Assembly: GCA_947625475.1 (NCBI GenBank)
Contig: CANQOL010000012.1
Location: 1-64,000 of the forward strand
DNA length: 64,000 nt
Source: an uncultured Acetatifactor sp.
GTDB taxonomy: Bacteria; Bacillota; Clostridia; Lachnospirales; Lachnospiraceae
Direction of reading: 5' to 3'
Part shown: one piece after another, positions 1 to 8,124 of the stretch
Layout of the letters: every line of letters starts with the position of its first letter
Position numbering within the stretch: the first letter of the stretch is position 1
Position numbers and translations under genes: made by a program
Notes under the pieces: generated by a model
Seen by the model: the letters and a program-made list of their open reading frames with translations, nothing else
What the model was told of the DNA's origin: nothing
The model's database searches: none

Positions 1-21
1 ATAAAGAAAAACTGTGTGATT

Positions 22-48
22 GGGAAGAGGTTTCGGCCTCTTCCTTTT
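22..48 (+). terminator. Rho-independent terminator
   Basis: An 8-bp inverted repeat, GGAAGAGG and CCTCTTCC, around a short loop is followed by TTTT on the plus strand. It would end a plus-strand gene lying left of the window. The reverse orientation also forms the stem and could serve the leftward subtilase half ending at 89. Confidence 0.6.
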
Positions 49-88
49 AGTTTGCCAACTATAATTTTACACTAACTAAGGGGACAGA

Positions 89-1481
89 TTATCCCCCCGG
101 TATACTGTCCGCCACGCACAACGCCCCGTATCCAACCCTGTCGTTGGGATAGGCTTCCTCCCCCCGGATAGGCTTCGCTCCGGCCCGCAGATACGCCTTC
201 AGCTTCTCCCCGTACAGGAAAGGGTCCTGCCCCCGCACGATCCCCCACTCCATCAGCAGCGCCGCGCTCCCCGTGACAATAGGCGTTGCAAAGGAGGTCC
301 CCGTCACCGGCTGATAGCCCCCATAGAGGTCCGGGGCCAGGATCCCCACCCCGGGGGCCGCCAGATCCGGCTTGGTAAGCCCGGAGGGAGCCACCCCCAC
401 CATCCTGCGGGGATCCACATATCCTCTCCCGGAGAAATCCGCATATGCCTCGTAGGATGCGTCGCAGGCCCCCACCGTAATCACCTTTGCCGCAGTGGAG
501 GGAATGGTCAGCGTCACATCGGGGGTGGGATTATAAAAAGCGGTGCGCAGGCTGCGGGCTCCCTGGGCCGGCAGATAAAAATAGTATTCCCCCGTGACCA
601 CCCGCACCGGATCGATCTCAAACTGCCAGACCCCGCTGTCAATATAGCTTCCCCTGAGGGGAAGAAGCTCTAAATAAATTTCCTGGGCTGCCGAGTAGGG
701 AGCCGGCTCCCCGAAATACACCAGCACCTGTGTCCCCTCCAGGGTGAGGGTGTATTTTCCCTGCTCCGCCAGACTTGGAAGCTCCAGAGAGATACCGCCG
801 GGCGAGCGCAGACGGATCCGGTATCGGTCGGAGAAATCCTTCCAGAGCTGGACGCTGAGGGAGGTCTCATACTCCCCCACCGCCAGCTCCACCACTCTGG
901 AGCTCTCCACATTTCCCGCCACATGTCCGGCGGAATCCCCCTCATTGCCGCTCCCCACACAAATCACCGTCCTGCCGATCTCGGCCGCATTGTCCAGAAA
1001 GCGCTCCAGCAGGGAGCTGCCGTCGTGGGAGCCGTAGCTGTTGCCGAAGCTGAGATTAACCGCCAGAGGCCGTCCCAGGGAAACCGCCTTTTTCACCGCA
1101 TAGGCCACGGCCCGCATGATCTGGGTGGTCCTGGGAAAGCCCTGGGCCTGGGGGGCCCCCAGCTTCACCACAAGAAGCTCCGACTGGGGAGCAATCCCGC
1201 TGTATGCCTGCGTCCGGCTCCCCGCCGCAATACCTGCCACCGCGGTGCCGTGTCCGCTCACATCCCGGCTGGGCACCAGCCGGTAGGCCGCCTGGGAGGT
1301 GGGCGCCTGCAGGGCCAGATTGATCTGCTCCCGGTCAAACTCGATTCCCCTGGCAAAGCCCTGGGGCGGGCCCCAGCCGGTGTCCGGGTAGCTTTGGGGA
1401 TCCAGGCTCTGGTCCCAGAGGTACAGGATCCGGCTGGCCCCATCCGCCCTGCGGAAGTCCTCCCGCCGATAATCAATCCCC
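89..1481 (-). CDS. C-terminal half of a split S8 subtilase (Csp-like)
   Basis: This is about 460 codons of a subtilisin-family serine protease without its own N-terminus. It begins at IDYRRED, the sequence expected right after the catalytic-Asp motif. It contains the His motif (SGHGTAVAG) and the Ser motif (GTSFATP), so it holds two of the three catalytic residues. The missing prodomain and Asp motif lie at 8547-8164 on the same strand. Joined, the two pieces give about 590 residues, the usual size of Csp-type clostridial subtilases, which act in spore germination or related processing. The open frame extends upstream to 1783, but that part overlaps the recombinase in another frame and has no protease similarity, so I exclude it. 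As it stands the half-gene has no recognisable ribosome binding site and is probably silent until the element excises. The Csp assignment comes from architecture; another S8 subgroup is possible. Confidence 0.85.
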
Positions 1482-1501
1482 TCTCCCGCAAAATAAGTGC
1501 A
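1478..1501 (-). other. Left junction (attR-like) of the intervening element
   Basis: Read on the minus strand, the element end runs TGCACTTATTTTGCGGGAGA, then GGGG, then ATTGATTATCGG, which is subtilase coding sequence. The TGCACT half-site is mirrored at the other junction (8144-8149). The boundary was set by where subtilase similarity starts. Confidence 0.75.
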
Positions 1502-1511
1502 AAAATTTTTC

Positions 1512-3941
1512 TCAGGGCCCACCTCCCCTGGCCCCGGCCCCCTGTCCATGGCTCTTTTCGTAGGCGGCCGCCCTTCGGAGGGCCTCCCCCCTGCGGGAGC
1601 GGGAGCCTTCTTCCCACGGGGCTCTCCCCCCGAAAAGGCTCTCCCCCAGATCCTTGTTTCCCAAATATCCGCCTCCGAAAACTCTCTTCCCGGGGCGTCC
1701 GTCCTCAATGGCACCTTCCCGCGGCATACTTCCTCCGGCCCTTTTCCCTCTCTGAACCTGCGCGAAATCCTCCCGGGACACAAGGGCCGGATGCTGGTTC
1801 GGGAACACCTGCCAGCTCTCCCTGGCCTTCAGGCGGTTTCTCCCCCCCACCCGCTCCCTCTCATATTTTCCGTAGACCATATCCCCTGTGTACACGGGAT
1901 CCCTCAGAATCCGGCAGACGATCCCCGGGCTCCAAAGGGGCTTTCCGGCCTTAGGCCAACCGGGTTTCACCGGCCTGATCCCCCTTTTGAACCCGGCGGG
2001 TGTTTTCACTTCCCTCCGGTTCAGCGCCCGGGCGATCTGCCCGGAGGACGCCCCCGCCAGGGCCATGGCAAAAATCTCCCTGACCACCTGCGCCTGGGCC
2101 GGGCACACCGTCAGCCGATGCCTGTCCCCCTTCTCCCTCTCATAGCCGAAGGGCACGCCGCCGCTCACCCACTCTCCCGCCGCCCGGCGCGCCCCCAGCG
2201 CCTCCTTCACCTTTGCTGAGAGATCCCTGCTGTAGAGATCGCCCAGCAGGCTCTGAAAGCATGTCTCTAAAGACCCGCCCGCCGCCCGGCCGCTGTCATA
2301 GCCGTCGTTCACGGAGATAAACCGTACCCCCAGGCGGGGCAGGATCCGGTTCAGATAATCCCCCAGCTCAATGTAATCCCGGGAAAAACGGGAGAAATCC
2401 TTCACCAGGATACAGTCCAGCTCCCCCGCCCGGGCCTTTTCCAGCAGGGCGGCCACCCCCGGCCTTTCCAGGCTGGTGCCCGAATACCCGTCGTCCCAAA
2501 ACTCCAGGATCTGACAGCCCTCCAGATGCCTGACGGCAAACTCCCGCAAAAGCTCCCTCTGCCTGGCGATGCTGCCGCTCTCCCGCCTCTCAGGCTCCGG
2601 GAGGGTGCCGCCCCCGCCGGCCGGGCCCTCATCCGCCTTGGACAGGCGCATATAGAGGGCAGCCCGGTACTGCCTGCCCTGCCCCTTCCGGTTTCCCCGC
2701 TGTTCCTCTTTCCGCTGTTCCTCTTCCCGCTGTTCCTCTTCCCGCTGTTCCTCCTTCCGCTGTCCGCAGGCTGATGTTTTTCTCTCCCCCTGGGGAGCGG
2801 TCCCCTTTTCCCCTGAGGCCCCCGTCTTTTGTCCGGCATACCTCAGTCCCGCCTGCAGTCTTTGATGTGCCAGCCCTCGCCCATGTCCTCGCCCGGCGGC
2901 CTCCTGTCCGGGCGGGGCTGTCCCTTTTGCCGGCGTCCCCGGCCGTGACCCGTCTCCCCTCTTCCCCGATCCCCTGGAGGGGAACGGCCCGCTTCCTCTC
3001 CCTGTGCCCTTCCCCTCCCCCAGGCCCGCGCCGCCTTCCCCCCTGTCCCCCGCTTCCGCCGTCCCGGCCTGTGCCAGCCGAAACATCTCCGCCGTCACCA
3101 GCGCCTCATGGCTTTTTTCTCCTGTCCCGCCCAGGAATCCCAGATACACCGGATTTCCCAGCAGTGCCCTGAGGGTGCCGGGGGACCAGCGCCCAAGCGC
3201 CTCCCCCGGCGCCCTGAACACATGTCCCAGCCTTCCAAAGTCCCGGGGAGTGTGGACCTGTCCCTCCCAGAGCCGGGAGGCCATCCAGGCAAGGCTTCTT
3301 CCCTCCCCCGCCCGGGCGAACAGCTCCCTGACCACATCGGCGGCCTCCCTTTGGGGCTCCAGATACCGCAGCCCTCCCGGCCCCCTCTCCACCCGATAGC
3401 CATAGGGGGCCCGGGCGCCCAGGTAATCCCCCCTCTTTCTCTGCAGCCGGCGGACGCTCCGCACTTTCATGGAAATATCCCTGGCATACAGATCATTGAT
3501 CAGATTCCTCAGGGGAAGCTCCAGCCCCTCCCGCCCCTCTCCCAGGCTGTCATAATTTTCTGCCAGGGAAATAAAGCGGACGCCCAGGCAGGGGAACACC
3601 TTCTGAAGATATCTGCCCGTCTCAATGTAATCTCTCCCCAGCCGGGAGAGATCCTTGACGATCACACAATCCACCCGCCCCGCCCGGATGTCCCCCATCA
3701 GTCTTTGAAAACCCGGACGCTCAAAATCGGTTCCCGTCCTGCCCAGATCCCGGTAGCATCCCCACAGTCTCATGTCCCCGCGCTCCTTCAGCCATGCCTG
3801 CGCAATCTGGATCTGTGTCTCGACGGACTCATTTTTCCTGACATAGCTGCCCAGCCGGCGCTCCACCGACAGCCTGGCATAGATGCCCACAGAATAGATC
3901 TTCCTTCCCCCGTTCTCTCTCTTAAGGCTCTCCATCCCCAT
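1512..3941 (-). CDS. Fused tandem large serine recombinase (two modules)
   Basis: This 809-residue protein contains two complete recombinase modules. The first (about residues 15-300) has the catalytic-Ser strand YARLS and a resolvase core (KDLSRLGRDYIETGRY), then a recombinase domain. A low-complexity linker (about 310-440) ends in repeats of EEQRE. The second module (about 440-740) has YMRLS, KDFSRFSRDYIELGDY and another recombinase domain. Neither shows the Cys-rich zinc ribbon of typical large serine recombinases. Large serine recombinases cut and rejoin DNA at short att sites and are usually 450-600 residues with one catalytic domain, so this fusion is unusual. It starts 5 bp after the stop of the upstream recombinase, in the same operon, and lies beside the left junction. 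Either ATG at 3941 or the next one 6 bp on could be the start. It is a strong candidate for the excision/integration enzyme. Confidence 0.85.
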   Translation of the reverse strand: MGMESLKRENGGRKIYSVGIYARLSVERRLGSYVRKNESVETQIQIAQAWLKERGDMRLWGCYRDLGRTGTDFERPGFQRLMGDIRAGRVDCVIVKDLSRLGRDYIETGRYLQKVFPCLGVRFISLAENYDSLGEGREGLELPLRNLINDLYARDISMKVRSVRRLQRKRGDYLGARAPYGYRVERGPGGLRYLEPQREAADVVRELFARAGEGRSLAWMASRLWEGQVHTPRDFGRLGHVFRAPGEALGRWSPGTLRALLGNPVYLGFLGGTGEKSHEALVTAEMFRLAQAGTAEAGDRGEGGAGLGEGKGTGRGSGPFPSRGSGKRGDGSRPGTPAKGTAPPGQEAAGRGHGRGLAHQRLQAGLRYAGQKTGASGEKGTAPQGERKTSACGQRKEEQREEEQREEEQRKEEQRGNRKGQGRQYRAALYMRLSKADEGPAGGGGTLPEPERRESGSIARQRELLREFAVRHLEGCQILEFWDDGYSGTSLERPGVAALLEKARAGELDCILVKDFSRFSRDYIELGDYLNRILPRLGVRFISVNDGYDSGRAAGGSLETCFQSLLGDLYSRDLSAKVKEALGARRAAGEWVSGGVPFGYEREKGDRHRLTVCPAQAQVVREIFAMALAGASSGQIARALNRREVKTPAGFKRGIRPVKPGWPKAGKPLWSPGIVCRILRDPVYTGDMVYGKYERERVGGRNRLKARESWQVFPNQHPALVSREDFAQVQRGKRAGGSMPREGAIEDGRPGKRVFGGGYLGNKDLGESLFGGRAPWEEGSRSRRGEALRRAAAYEKSHGQGAGARGGGP
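2698..2772 (-). repeat. 15-bp tandem repeat in the recombinase linker
   Basis: About five imperfect copies of a 15-bp unit (plus strand CGCTGTTCCTCTTCC) encode a run of EEQRE/KEEQR pentapeptides. They form a charged flexible linker between the two recombinase modules. Copy number could vary by slippage in steps of five residues without breaking the frame. Confidence 0.8.
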
Positions 3942-3946
3942 TTCCC

Positions 3947-5644
3947 TTATTTTCCCCCATTTTCCTCATCTTCCCCATTTTCCTGCCTGACTGCCTTCCG
4001 AGGCCAGCCCCCCTTTGACCCCCCGCAGGCTTCACACCCCTCACCGTTCTTCTGCCCTGAAAGCTCCACCTGGATCCGGCCTCCCTCACAGACCCAGATT
4101 CTCTCCACCGCCCCGAGCCGGGCCCGGTTCAGCCTGCTCTCACAGACCTCCGCCGGTACCGTTCTCTCCTTTATCAGAGCCTGCTCCTGGCGCCGAATGG
4201 CTTCCTCCAGGCCCTGCTGGCGCTCCCGGTAGATTTCCTCCAGCGCTTCCCCCTCTTCCCCGCTCAGGGCCCCGCCCTTCACATCCTCCCTCACGCAGCT
4301 TCTCAGGAAAGGATAGCGCGCCGCCTCCCGGCGGACTCTCTCAAGCTCCGCCTCCAGCAGGGCGGTCCTATCCTCCCCCAAAATCCTTCCGCCGCGGGAT
4401 CCGTACCGCCCAAGGACCGCCCCGGGCTCCCGCTCACAGCCGCCCAGGCCCTCCCCTTCGGACTTCTCTCCTTCCTCCTTCCGCTCCCGGAGCTTCAGGC
4501 TCTCTTCCACCTGGCGCTCCAGTTCCTCCCTCCGGATCGTATGCCGCCCGCAGCCCCCTCCCCGGTTGGCGGTGCCGCAGATGTAGGACACCCTCTCGGC
4601 TCCTTCCCGGCGACAGCTTCTGCGCACCATGGTCCCCCCGCAGTCCCGGCAGTACAATAGCCCGGCAAACAGATCAATCCCACAGTCCCCGCCCGGCCGG
4701 GCCCTGCACCTGCCCAGCTCCTGAACAGACCGAAACTCTTCCGGGGACACAATGGCCTCATGGGTATGCTCCGCTCTCACCCACTCTTCCCTCGGGCGCA
4801 TCCTGCGGATCTTCGTCCTGTGGCTGAGCTTACAGCTTTTCCCCTGAACCAAAGTCCCGGTGTAGGTCTCGTCGGAGAGGATCCTGCCCACAGCCGCGCC
4901 GGACCAGCGGCTGAAGGGATGGACCGCAAAGCCAGTGGCAAAATTCTCCCCCCGGCAGCGCCTGTACTCCAGCGGGCATAGGATTCCCCGCAGGTCAAGA
5001 CGCCTGGCGATCCCCAGGGCGCTCATGCCCTCCCTTCGCCAGGCAAATATGTCCCGCACCACCATGGCGCCGTAGGGCTCCGGCGTCAGCCTCCCCCGCT
5101 GCGACGGATCCCGCCTGTATCCGTACACCGGAAAAGCTCCGATGAACTCCCCTCTCTCCCGCCGGATCCTCTGCTGGCTTCTCACCTTCTGGGAAATATC
5201 CAGGCAGTAAGCGTCGTTGACAAAATTTTTTACCGGCACCACCAGGGAGGTCTCCCGATAGTCCGCTGTCAGCGAGTCAAAACGGTCCGTCACCGCGATA
5301 AAGCGCACACAAAGAGCCGGAAAGATCCTCTGTATCAATCTTCCGGCCTCGATATAGTCCCGTCCCAGGCGGGAGAGATCCTTTACCACCACACAGTTGA
5401 CCTTTCCGGCCCAGATATCCGCCATCATCCGGCGAAACTCCGGCCTGTCGAAATCCGCCCCTGAAAAGCCCTCATCCACGTAGGTGTCGTACACCTCCAT
5501 ATCCCCCTGCTCCCGGACAAATCCCCCGCAGAGCTCCCTCTGGGAACGGATGCTGTTGCTCTCCGCCTGCCAGTCATGCCTTCCCTGATCCTCCCGGGAG
5601 AGCCTCACATAGATCCCCGCCCTATAGCCTGTCTTTTCTTCCAT
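3947..5644 (-). CDS. Large serine recombinase with zinc ribbon
   Basis: This 565-residue protein has a standard large serine recombinase layout: an N-terminal resolvase domain with catalytic Ser in YVRLSREDQ and KDLSRLGRDYIEAGRL, a recombinase domain (about 170-290), a zinc ribbon (YCRDCGG and YICGTANRGGGCG, about 330-375), then a Glu/Arg-rich probable coiled coil (about 385-500). It is the first recombinase of the element's operon, 5 bp upstream of the double recombinase. Together they supply three catalytic modules, like the serine recombinase triplets on some Firmicute integrative elements. Only this protein carries the zinc-ribbon/coiled-coil region that controls recombination direction in relatives such as phiC31 integrase, so it may be needed alongside the double protein. 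The ATG at 5644 has only a short AGGA close upstream. Confidence 0.9.
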   Translation of the reverse strand: MEEKTGYRAGIYVRLSREDQGRHDWQAESNSIRSQRELCGGFVREQGDMEVYDTYVDEGFSGADFDRPEFRRMMADIWAGKVNCVVVKDLSRLGRDYIEAGRLIQRIFPALCVRFIAVTDRFDSLTADYRETSLVVPVKNFVNDAYCLDISQKVRSQQRIRRERGEFIGAFPVYGYRRDPSQRGRLTPEPYGAMVVRDIFAWRREGMSALGIARRLDLRGILCPLEYRRCRGENFATGFAVHPFSRWSGAAVGRILSDETYTGTLVQGKSCKLSHRTKIRRMRPREEWVRAEHTHEAIVSPEEFRSVQELGRCRARPGGDCGIDLFAGLLYCRDCGGTMVRRSCRREGAERVSYICGTANRGGGCGRHTIRREELERQVEESLKLRERKEEGEKSEGEGLGGCEREPGAVLGRYGSRGGRILGEDRTALLEAELERVRREAARYPFLRSCVREDVKGGALSGEEGEALEEIYRERQQGLEEAIRRQEQALIKERTVPAEVCESRLNRARLGAVERIWVCEGGRIQVELSGQKNGEGCEACGGSKGGWPRKAVRQENGEDEENGGK

Positions 5645-5664
5645 TTCCTGCGCCCGGACAAAAT

Positions 5665-5704
5665 CCGGCCCCCGCTATGTCCCTTCAACATATGCGGGAG
5701 CCGG
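5665..5704 (-). terminator. Stem-loop after the glycosidase-like gene
   Basis: On the minus strand CCGGCTCCCGC and its near complement GCGGGGGCCGG form a long stem, followed by ATTTTG. It lies between the glycosidase-like gene and the recombinases and could separate cargo from recombinase transcription. Confidence 0.5.
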
Positions 5705-5765
5705 ATCGTCCCATTCCTGACCGCAGAAATCCGCGGGTCTTTTTCTCAAATATTCCGCGCAGGCG

Positions 5766-7178
5766 CTACAAAACCACGCCGGGCGCCTCGTAGCGGATCC
5801 GAAATACGGGGGGCGCCGTCAGCTTCTCCCGATAATTCACCGCCCAGTCCTCACTGCCGTCCTGCCGGTTCTCCCCCTCTGCAGGAGTGGCAAAAATCCG
5901 GATCTTCACGGTCTCTCCCGGGGCGGCGGGCCGCTTGAAGAAGGCCGGCATCATGTCCACGGTCTTCACCTGGGGAGCCTTGTAGAACCACCGGTCCCGG
6001 CACTGGATCATCAGGCACAGCGGCTCCTCCACCGTGATCTCGAAAAACTGAGGCATTCCCTCCAGGACAATCTCCGTCTCCAGCCCCTCCGCATCCTCGG
6101 AGCCGCCCCACCGCAGAGCGGCAGGGAAGGCGCATTCCTCCCCGGCCTCCATGGCAGGCATAAAATAGGGATCAAAGAGCAGCTCCCGGTAATCCTCCAA
6201 AATAGGCTGTTCAATGCCCACAGAGGCATTGTTGGGATCCTCGATTTCCAGCCCAAGCCGTCCTCTGTCCCGGAACTGATATAGGGAAATCCCCTGGAAC
6301 CAATCTGCCTTCCGATCCCGGACCATATGGGCAAAGCGCTTCACCGAATCCCCCTGGGCCAGAGGGCCCGTCACATCCCCGTCCGCGTTGAATTCCGCCG
6401 TAGTCATGGGCTTGTCCCCACACAGCTCCCGCAGCCGCCGGGCTGTCCCCTCAAACTTTTGGAAATTCTTCTCCACGGTAGTGTAGGTGTACTGGCCGCT
6501 CTCCTTCTCCGCCACATCGTAGGGCCAGCCGAAGTGCAGGGCCAGATAGGCGTCCGCCGACCAGATATCCGCCGCCCGGTAAGCCTCCAGGAACTCGTCC
6601 TCATACTCCACCCGGCCGTCCTCCTTGATCATCCCGGCACAGAACACGGTGCTCACATTGGGGGCCTCCTCCTTCAGGATCCTTTGAAAACGCACGAAGA
6701 ACCTGCCTACCTCTTCATAGCTGAAACGCCTGTTGTGGGTAAACCAGTTCCCCGCACACTCATGGTTGATCCGGATCCTCATCCGGCCAAAGGGCCGCAG
6801 ATCCCTGGCCACCTGGCGCAGCTCTTCATCGCTCAGGGAGCAGTCCACCGTCAGGGTCAGCAGCACATCCTGGCCGTGGCGGCGGATATCCCGCATCTGC
6901 TCAAAGGGCTGCCCATCCGCCCCGTAAGGAAAATAGTCGTCATAGGGATAATCCCACTGAAAATGTATCTCCATATCCCGGCAGGCCTGACTGATCCTCT
7001 GAGGCCACTGCTCGTCGTGGGGATAGAGGGTGTACATAATATTGACGCAGCGGTGGGGTCTTCCCAGCTTCTGCAGGATATAGTCCTGACACACATACTC
7101 CGCCCTCTCGCTGCCGTCCCCCAGGTCCAGGCCGCAGAGAGCCGGTCCCATATGGACTCTGCGAAAAATCTGCTCCAT
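5766..7178 (-). CDS. Putative glycoside hydrolase, TIM-barrel (GH-A clan-like)
   Basis: This 470-residue protein has no signal peptide. Its middle resembles clan GH-A glycosidases such as GH26: RIRINHECAGNWF looks like the strand-4 motif with the acid/base Glu, and TTAEFNADGD like the strand-7 nucleophile region. The last ~120 residues look like a beta-rich accessory domain. The role would be cytoplasmic cleavage of a short glycoside, but I cannot name a substrate and family assignment is uncertain. The start is well supported by GGAGGACAAGGT before ATG. It lies 17 bp downstream of the short-chain dehydrogenase in one operon, and both are cargo of the recombinase element. A polysaccharide-related enzyme on such a small element is unexpected, as these usually carry little beyond recombinases. 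Confidence 0.6.
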   Translation of the reverse strand: MEQIFRRVHMGPALCGLDLGDGSERAEYVCQDYILQKLGRPHRCVNIMYTLYPHDEQWPQRISQACRDMEIHFQWDYPYDDYFPYGADGQPFEQMRDIRRHGQDVLLTLTVDCSLSDEELRQVARDLRPFGRMRIRINHECAGNWFTHNRRFSYEEVGRFFVRFQRILKEEAPNVSTVFCAGMIKEDGRVEYEDEFLEAYRAADIWSADAYLALHFGWPYDVAEKESGQYTYTTVEKNFQKFEGTARRLRELCGDKPMTTAEFNADGDVTGPLAQGDSVKRFAHMVRDRKADWFQGISLYQFRDRGRLGLEIEDPNNASVGIEQPILEDYRELLFDPYFMPAMEAGEECAFPAALRWGGSEDAEGLETEIVLEGMPQFFEITVEEPLCLMIQCRDRWFYKAPQVKTVDMMPAFFKRPAAPGETVKIRIFATPAEGENRQDGSEDWAVNYREKLTAPPVFRIRYEAPGVVL

Positions 7179-7195
7179 ACCTTGTCCTCCGTATC

Positions 7196-7996
7196 CTAGG
7201 GCCTCAGACCCATGCCGCCCTCCAGGGTCAGGGTCTCTCCGCTCATAAACTTAAAGTCAGGGGAAGCCAGCTGCACGCACACCCGCCCGATCTCCAGCTC
7301 GGAGTCGCCGTAATGGCCCATGGGAGGCATATGCACGTTTTTCTCAAAGGCATCGGGATAGGCCTTCTGGAACTGCTCCAGCTGAGCGGTCCAGGCCAGA
7401 GGGCAGATCACGTTCACGTTGATGCCGTCCTTGCCCCACTCGTTGGCCGCCACACGGGAGAGACCCCGGATCCCCTCCTTGGCAGCCGCGTAGGCACACT
7501 GCCCGAAGTTGCCGAAAAGCCCTGCCCCGGAGGCAAAGTTGATCACGGTCCCCTTGGTCTCCTTCAGATAAGGATAGCAGGCCTTCATGTAATAGAATAC
7601 CGCGTACAGGCCGGAGTACATGGCCAGATTGAACTGGTCGGTGGTGTGCTGGGCCAGAGGCACCCCGGAGGCAGATGCCTGGGCGTTGTTGATCAGCACG
7701 TCGATCCGTCCAAAGGTGTCCACGGTCTGTCTGACCACCTCTCCCACCACAGCCTCATTGTCCGCGCCCGCGTTCACATCGGCCTGGAGGATCAGCACCT
7801 TGATGCCGTAGAGGCGCTCCAGCTCTTCCTTGGCGTCCTCCAGCTTTTTTACGTTGCGGCCGGTGATGACCAGATTGGCCCCCTCCTTGGCGTAGGCGGT
7901 GGCGATGCCGTAGCCGATGGAGCCGCACCTGCCGTCACTGAGCACGGCCCGGCCTGCTCCTGTAATGATTGCTGTCTTTCCTGTCAAAAATCCCAT
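7196..7996 (-). CDS. Short-chain dehydrogenase/reductase (SDR)
   Basis: This 266-residue classical SDR is an NAD(P)-dependent oxidoreductase. It has the N-terminal cofactor motif (KTAIITGAGRAV, then GSIGYGIA), the NNAQ motif (DVLINNAQ), and the catalytic Tyr-Lys pair (CAYAAAKEGIRGLSR). The start at 7996 (MGFLTGK) is chosen because GGAAGGAAGAG sits just upstream and the fold begins there; the longer open frame adds 44 unrelated residues. The ~17-residue stretch between TGAGRAV and IGYGIA is longer than usual and resembles enoyl-ACP-reductase-like SDRs. It is the first gene of the element's cargo operon, behind its own promoter near 8070, followed by the glycosidase-like protein. Substrate unknown; a sugar or polyol is a guess from the neighbour. 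Confidence 0.85.
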   Translation of the reverse strand: MGFLTGKTAIITGAGRAVLSDGRCGSIGYGIATAYAKEGANLVITGRNVKKLEDAKEELERLYGIKVLILQADVNAGADNEAVVGEVVRQTVDTFGRIDVLINNAQASASGVPLAQHTTDQFNLAMYSGLYAVFYYMKACYPYLKETKGTVINFASGAGLFGNFGQCAYAAAKEGIRGLSRVAANEWGKDGINVNVICPLAWTAQLEQFQKAYPDAFEKNVHMPPMGHYGDSELEIGRVCVQLASPDFKFMSGETLTLEGGMGLRP

Positions 7997-8068
7997 TGTT
8001 TCTCTTCCTTCCTTTTTGTGTATTGTGTCTGGAACCGCGCCCCTTGTCTCCAGGGCTGAATCATAAAC

Positions 8069-8077
8069 AGTATAACA
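8069..8077 (-). promoter_or_regulatory. Extended -10 promoter for the element cargo operon
   Basis: TGTTATACT (TGn plus TATACT) lies on the minus strand about 75 bp upstream of the dehydrogenase start and inside the element. The -35 region is weak (TTTTAA at 17 bp). It would allow the cargo to be transcribed independently of the split subtilase. Confidence 0.5.
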
Positions 8078-8124
8078 GACTTTCCCGGATTTTAAAAGAA
8101 CAATTTGCATTTTTCGCGGCTGTT

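Noticed and set aside
1482..1783. N-terminal ~100 codons of the open frame containing the subtilase C-terminal half
   Set aside because: This part overlaps the recombinase gene in another frame, is Gly/Pro/Arg-rich and has no protease similarity. The real protein N-terminus is at 8547.
923..2219. Long plus-strand frames opposite the subtilase and recombinase genes
   Set aside because: Shadows produced by GC-rich codon bias on the minus strand; Pro/Arg/Gly-rich with no domains.
2698..2772. 15-bp repeats as a CRISPR or iteron array
   Set aside because: No spacers; they encode the EEQRE linker of the double recombinase.
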